From NCBI GenBank assembly GCA_905160935.1, contig CAJHZI010000778.1, positions 1-64,000 of the forward strand: a stretch of DNA of 64,000 nt, read 5' to 3'. The notes under the pieces are model-generated. The model worked only from the letters and a program-made list of their open reading frames with translations, ran no database searches and was not told the DNA's origin. Position 1 is the first letter of the stretch; every line of letters starts with the position of its first letter. This DNA comes from Enchytraeus crypticus. Taxonomy: Eukaryota > Annelida > Clitellata > Enchytraeida > Enchytraeidae. Below are positions 58,558 to 64,000 of the stretch, piece after piece. A program made the translations under genes and the position numbers.

Positions 58558-61500
58558 GGTATAATTGTCTACAAAATTATTTTGTAGACAAAAAATTGAA
58601 TTCAGCTGAATATATATCTGAGAAGTAGTAAAAAAATCTAGGTTTCTATTTTTAATAATAATAATAATAATAACACACATTATAGTGAAATGATCAACTA
58701 TGTTGATATCTATCACTTTTAATATCACATGTTATATGCGTTAGGCAATTTTGTCCATTTTCCGTGTAGTCAGTCCAGTGAATGTCCGAGATTTTACTCT
58801 CAGATCAGCGCGGCTGGGAATCGAACCCACGAGAGTTCGATTCACCTCTGGGTCTGTCATTTAAAACTTCATGACGTTATCTACACCCTTAACCATTGTG
58901 CTATTGAGACATTCCAATTTCAATGTAATTCAGTTCAAGAAGTCATGACCAATTAAAAGTATTTTGATATCATAAAATTGAGCGCATTTAGAGGTATTGT
59001 ATACTTTTGCTTCTATGTGGCATTAAATACATAATAAGGTTCTATAACTGTTCTTAAATTGTATCTAAGCTATTATATACTTTTGGCTATCAATGTTAAT
59101 TCTAATTCATTTATTAAATAATTCTGACATACTTTTACCTTGCAGGATCTGTACGATGGAAACGAAATAAAATTGGCTCCTAAGATTAACGGAATGATGG
59201 AAATAGATTGGGACCACTTTGTCACTGAGAAAAAGAGGGTATGATCTTCTACCTGTCTTAATCTGATTATTAATTATAATCTGGTTCTTTGCTTTGCAAC
59301 TAGACTACCCTATTAGAGATAGCAGTATCGAAATGGGTTAAATTTACTATCAAGCACATATATTTAGCCTGATACAATTTCAGTTAAAATGCCGTAAATA
59401 ACTCATACATTGTTTTCTAAAAAGGTATTTTATCCTTTTAGCAACTGATTAACAACTGTAACTTGCTCTGTCGCATTTTACAGGAACTGACAGGTGAGGC
59501 ATGGGCCTTCAAGGGAAAGGTGATGATATTTGTGGACGGAGAGTTTATTGGCGACACGGAGGAGTTCATTAGTTGGGCTGGTAAACGTTTCTACTACACT
59601 GATTATCGTCCCGAACCTCTCTATATACAGCTCTCTGATGAGGCATACAAGCAACATCTAGACTCTAAACAGGTAGGTGCATTTACGCGAAGTCTAAGAA
59701 TGAAACAAGTTTCAAAGCTAGATGGCATCTCAATGGTGATTTGTACATATATTTGTGTTGTACGGCTTGTATGGCTACGTATTTATTTTTATATATTTAT
59801 TGCTTTATTTCAGGCGTAATAACCCATACATGAATATTGCATATACAACAATGCAACAAAAACCAGAAAAGCAAATTGGCTGCGCATAAATCGAGCTATA
59901 AAATAATTACTTATAGAATTAGGCATACAAAGCTATAATACGCTCTGAACATCAAAACACTTAACTAGCATATTAGCATTATCCAGCAAGAGCATTCTAA
60001 ACTTTAATCTGTAATTAGAAAGGATAGTATCAAAATTAGGCAATCCAGTTTCTAGCAGCGCGATTGTTAGGCTGCTGTAACGTTTGTATCCAAAAAATTT
60101 GTTAATACATTTATTATAGCAAGATCGAAATTTCTCTATTGAACCTATTGTAAACGACAACCATAGTGCCACATCATAGAAGCACATACAATAGGATTTG
60201 AACAGGATCTTCTTTACATTAACAGAACAATAAGCAAATCTGCGCTTTAATATATTCATATGCATAAACATACCACGTATTTCACGCTGTATATCGTTAT
60301 TATCACGACCATCATTGGTTATAATGTGACCTAAATATTTAAACTGCGTTACATAATTAATAAAAGAATTGTCCAACTTAAATCTTGGAAATTCCTCTAG
60401 TACACTCCAATTTCGATCCTTAGGAGCAAATATCATTACGACAGTTTTACTAATATTAAAAGACATGTTAATAACTTTAGCGTTAAACTAAAGCACATCT
60501 ATTAAATACTGTAAAGCTCTCCAGGAAGGAGCAATGAGAACGATATCATCAGCATATGCAAGAATGTTAATTAATTTATTATTAATTGCACAAACAATCC
60601 TGGTATCTACTACAGCTCTAACCATATCGCGTATATATCTAGAGAACAAATAAGGTGAAAGTACATTCCCTGACGCGTACCATTTCCAATGTGAAAACAA
60701 ATAGAAATAGTAGTATATCTGTGTGTGATTTTTAATTGATAGTAATGTAATATACATCTAAGTCTATATAATAATATTCTATAATTTTGACGAAGTATTT
60801 TGTTATTATTTCATATTTGTTATATTATGCTGGAACTTTTGGAATTGAATCAAGTTTTATGTAAAATGTGGTATGAAACTGTTCATTAACTTAAAATAAA
60901 TTCTAAAACATTTCTCATCCAATTGATACCATGATTACATCGATCCATTGATACCATAACCAAACTTAGAAGAAGATCTTTTAAAGAAGACCAATTAACT
61001 CAGAAGACATGCTCTTCAAGCTTAGAGTATTATTTACAGATTAGATTAGAGTAGATTAGAGTATTATTTATAGATTAGATTGGATTAGAGTAGATTATAG
61101 TACTATTTATAAATTAGATTAGATTATTATTTATAGATTAGATTAGAGTATTATTATTGAAAATCATTACAGATGTATAGAGGAATACTTTTGAATGTAC
61201 TATTTGACACTACTGAGAGTTAAAGAGGGAGAATGAGAGAGTTGAAATTACTCAGAGAGAGAAAGAGAGAGAAGGTGTATATGCTATCTTATAAAACTGT
61301 GATTTGTTTTCTGCAGCGCGACTATGTCTTTATGGACATATCTATAGGCAATGACTTCAAGGGTCAGCTTGTTATCGAGGTACTTTTATTTGTTTCTTCG
61401 GTGACTCTATAATTAATTAATTCGTATATTACTATGAATTTATAATTTGAAATTAAATTTCAAACTTTGTCTCAATGCTGCGCATACAGACTCTATATTG

Positions 61501-63195
61501 CAGTATATAATGTAATCACAAATGGCATTAAAAACTTTTATCAGTTATTTCAATATTCGTATTTTCTAGGAAATGCCTCCCATTGCTTTATATTATATAT
61601 TCAGTCAGTCATTATTCAGTCCATAACATGCACATTACATACCAACAATGCAGCCTGTTTTATGGAATATACTGGTACTTTAACCAGTGCATAATTTTCT
61701 TAGCCTAAGTTTATTTTATAAATTGGTTTCTTTAATATCTTTATGTGTGTAATTGATGTACTTATAATGTTATTCATGAATAATGAATATAAATAGTGAG
61801 TATGTATATTAGATATTAGAAATATCCTCTTGACAAATTAAGATCTAACAGTACTGTGCAAAATTCATTTAACTTTTTTACGTTTTCTAATTGTACGAAT
61901 GCAACTTAGATAATAAAAATGATTAATAATGCTACAACCATAAATATAAGCAAGCTATAGTGTTGTTTGTTTATTGTTTCTGCGGGCAGTTATTTACAGA
62001 TAAGGTTCCCAAGACTTGTATGAACTTTTTGAACTTGTGCACGGGAGGCAAAGGTCTCTCTAAGGAAAGCTCCTATAGACTGAACTATGAGGGTAGTCTC
62101 TTCCATAGGCTGGTTCCTAATGGCTGGATCCAAGGAGGAGGTATCTTAATTATACTGGTTACTTAATTATTCATTATTACTTAATTATACTGGTTCAGGA
62201 AGTCGTAAAGACTTGTAACACCGGTCTAGTCGTAATTTCATACCTCAATACATAGAGACTGTAAAGGAAAAAAATAATAATACAAAGCTTGACAAGTTGA
62301 TAGGCTTCTAAAGAAGAACATAAGAAAACTAAACACTCACCAACATACCACACGCACACATAAGTATATCACATATAAACTTACAAACATGTACATTGTA
62401 CACAACTATGCAAAAATACACATACATACATACACCCACACATGCACACATACCTGAATACTTATCCACAAATATATGCACATACACACATAGTGTCACA
62501 TACATATATACATACATACACTCAAATACATACGGCTAAAGAAATTACCAATTAATCAGTCAATCAATCAGGTATTCAATCAATCAATCAGTCATATAAT
62601 CAGGCATTAGAGACATTAAATAAAAACTCTCAACCGCCCAATTAATCAATCAGTTAGATCGATAAGATGTATTTCTAAATTAGTTCAGAGTTAAGATTTA
62701 GTTCATAGTGTACTATTCATGCCCTCTGTTTTATACTTGAATTGATTAATTACTAGAAGGAAGCAGCACAAGATGGCAGTATTTAACTTTTTCCCTGCAT
62801 TGTGCCAATTGATATAGACTATTATAATAATCAATTGCATTGTTACTTTAATTTGTTTCTGAAGTAAAAATACAACGAGAATAATCAAGTAATATATGCC
62901 ATATTTGATTGAAATTAACGCAAAGATACGAAAATCGTTACATTTTTCGCATTTTAATAAAACGATAACCTAACATGCTGAAAATGTGATTTTGGACTGG
63001 TTTTAGGTTGTCGCTATTCAGCTTCTATTTCTTTGATGATTGCAGATGATTTTAGTTGTTGTAGAAGCTGCCCGTCACTTGGCCTGGTTAATTTAAGAAT
63101 ATAGACTAATAATTTAAGATTCTTCTTGTTTTGTACAGATATATGGCTGAAGAAGGGAAATGGTGGAGAATCTGTCTATGGTCTCACTTTTGATG
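58075..63195 (+). CDS. PPIL6: PPIL6, cyclophilin-like protein, 5' six exons (3' end outside the window)
   Basis: Peptidyl-prolyl isomerase-like 6 has an N-terminal extension and a C-terminal cyclophilin domain, and is typical of ciliated animals. Exons: 58075-58149, 59146-59238, 59484-59672, 61317-61379, 61990-62140, 63139-63195, all GT-AG and in phase. The N-terminus VFGLLKDVSFHVARCC parallels the PPIL6 start; exon 4 opens the cyclophilin fold (DYVFMDISIG); exon 5 has VPKTCMNFLNLCTGG and FHRLVPNGWIQGG; exon 6 has NGGESVYGLTFD. PPIL6 shows a similar run in the human protein. The window ends before the rest of the active site, so catalytic residues cannot be judged; the usual F-x-x-x-x-P-x-F-x-x-Q region is changed to LVPNGWIQ, as in other PPIL6 proteins. 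An in-frame ATG at 58060 would add five residues; 58075 has the better context. Confidence 0.93.
58445..58556. repeat. (CA)n then (TA)n microsatellite
   Basis: CA dinucleotides, ATGTG and then about 25 TA dinucleotides in PPIL6 intron 1. Confidence 0.97.
58672..58912 (-). repeat. SINE-2 copy
   Basis: Minus-strand full-length copy with GGCTGGGAATCGAACCCACG and GTGCTATTGAGACATT. An insertion separates the A box from the head. Confidence 0.85.
59933..60757 (-). mobile_element. LINE reverse transcriptase fragment, antisense in PPIL6 intron 3
   Basis: Minus-strand frame: GNVLSPYLFSRYIRDM, the RT catalytic box AYADDIVLIA (60560-60595), then one in-frame stop (about 60487), followed by MSFNISKTVVMIFAP, FKYLGHIITNDGRDNNDIQ and a 150-residue connection region. 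The order LSPYLF, YADD, NxxKT, YLG is that of CR1/Jockey-like non-LTR elements. 5'-truncated, since the RT fingers and endonuclease are missing. One stop in about 270 codons suggests fairly recent insertion. Confidence 0.85.
61018..61160. repeat. TTAGATTAGA short tandem region
   Basis: Irregular AGATTAGAGTATTATTTATA units in PPIL6 intron 3. Confidence 0.8.
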
Positions 63196-63375
63196 GTATG
63201 AGAGTATTGCTAATGAAGCATTTTGCAGCATAAGTTCGTTGTGCATTTATCATTTATGAACTAAAGCTTTCATTGCTCATTACTGATGGCACCCTAAAGC
63301 GTGCTATTCATTCGTTCGTCCAACTAATACAAGTAGTAATAATAACTATAATAATATTAATAATAATATTTATCA

Positions 63376-63565
63376 TCGTCATCTTCCATTATATCCCAGT
63401 TTAGCTAGGGTCTGGATACGAATAGACCTTCACTTTTCCATACTTTTTGGAAAATTTTGTAGCAATTTCTGGAGCCCAGGCTCTCACCAACCGAATGCCC
63501 TTTCTGATGTTGATTTGAGTCCTTTCTCGCCTTTTATGACACGTGCAGTTTACGATTGGTTTATT
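63376..63565 (-). mobile_element. LINE 3' end, (GAT)n-tailed family
   Basis: ATCGTCATCTTCCATTATAT, GTTTAGCTAGGGTCTGGATA and CTCTCACCAACCGAATGCCC. A CR1/L2-like tail (GATATCAGGGACGTCCTTAT) follows at 63610-63690. Confidence 0.7.
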
Positions 63566-63917
63566 CTTCAGCAAAGCAGACCTAACGTAGTTAAATAAGA
63601 AGAAGAATAATCATGAAATAGGTCTAACTTCCATTTTCTCATCCAGAGACGATATCAGGGACGTCCTTATAATACACATCATCCCAAAGTTCTAATTTGT
63701 GTACTTAAACCGATTTACAAAAAGTGGTAAGTGATGCTTATTCCATGAAGAAACCTAATATATGAATATTCTTAACAATTATGAATCGTAAAAAATGATA
63801 AAGAGAATTTTAACATTAATACAAATTCTCATAATCTCTATAAGGGGTGTGTCTCTGGTGAACGTTCCAGAGCCGAAGGTAATGATCTTGACAGTGTGGG
63901 AATCCAGATTATAATCG

Positions 63918-64000
63918 ACTAGAAACTTAATCGAGAATAATCGATTAAGTTTCTGATCGATTATAATCGATTAAGATTCTAAACGATCATAATCGATTAT
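63918..64000. repeat. TAATCGATTA palindromic repeat
   Basis: Repeated AATCGATTATAATCGATTA units. AGAAACTTAATCGA and TCGATTAAGTTTCT form a 14-base hairpin near 63920-63953. The window ends inside it. Confidence 0.75.

Noticed and set aside
58440..58560. Z-DNA or regulatory element at the CA/TA tract
   Set aside because: Ordinary dinucleotide microsatellite; no further support in the sequence.

Overview
This is AT-rich animal (metazoan) nuclear DNA. The genes are broken by introns with GT-AG boundaries, there is a canonical-looking U1 snRNA gene, and SINEs, truncated LINEs and minisatellites fill most of the space between exons. The gene set (1-Cys peroxiredoxin 6, a ZSWIM4/5/6/8-type SWIM zinc-finger protein, the cyclophilin-like PPIL6) fits an invertebrate, probably marine, but the species cannot be named from the sequence. 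All exon models here were built by hand from reading frame, splice sites and phase. No transcript data were used.

Layout. 1-4722: repeats only. 4723-13886 (minus): PRDX6, six exons. 13887-19097: repeat-rich intergenic DNA with a cluster of tRNA-derived SINEs. 19098-34945 (plus): a twelve-exon gene for a 1502-residue Ser-rich, helical protein that I do not recognise. 34946-38496: gap between two convergent genes. 38497-54642 (minus): a 17-exon SWIM-domain gene, 1332 residues. 54643-58074: intergenic DNA holding a U1 snRNA gene at 56784-56947. 58075 to the window end (plus): the first six exons of PPIL6, cut off inside the cyclophilin domain. The four coding genes are unrelated in function: antioxidant enzyme, unknown scaffold-like protein, probable ubiquitin-ligase adaptor, and ciliary-type cyclophilin.

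Repeats. At least two tRNA-derived SINE families, three LINE 3' ends and one antisense LINE with a recognisable reverse transcriptase can be separated. One SINE family and a CR1/L2-like LINE share a 3' tail centred on TGACAT...GAGGAAA..GACGTTAA, which suggests the SINE borrows the LINE machinery.

Most unusual observation. In five introns of two genes (PRDX6 before exon 4; the SWIM gene before exons 6, 7, 16 and 17) the minisatellite is made of the intron's own 3' splice site. The polypyrimidine tract, AG and first exon bases are repeated upstream of the real exon, in up to six extra copies with the AG nearly always kept. The units are unrelated in sequence from intron to intron; only their position relative to the acceptor is shared.
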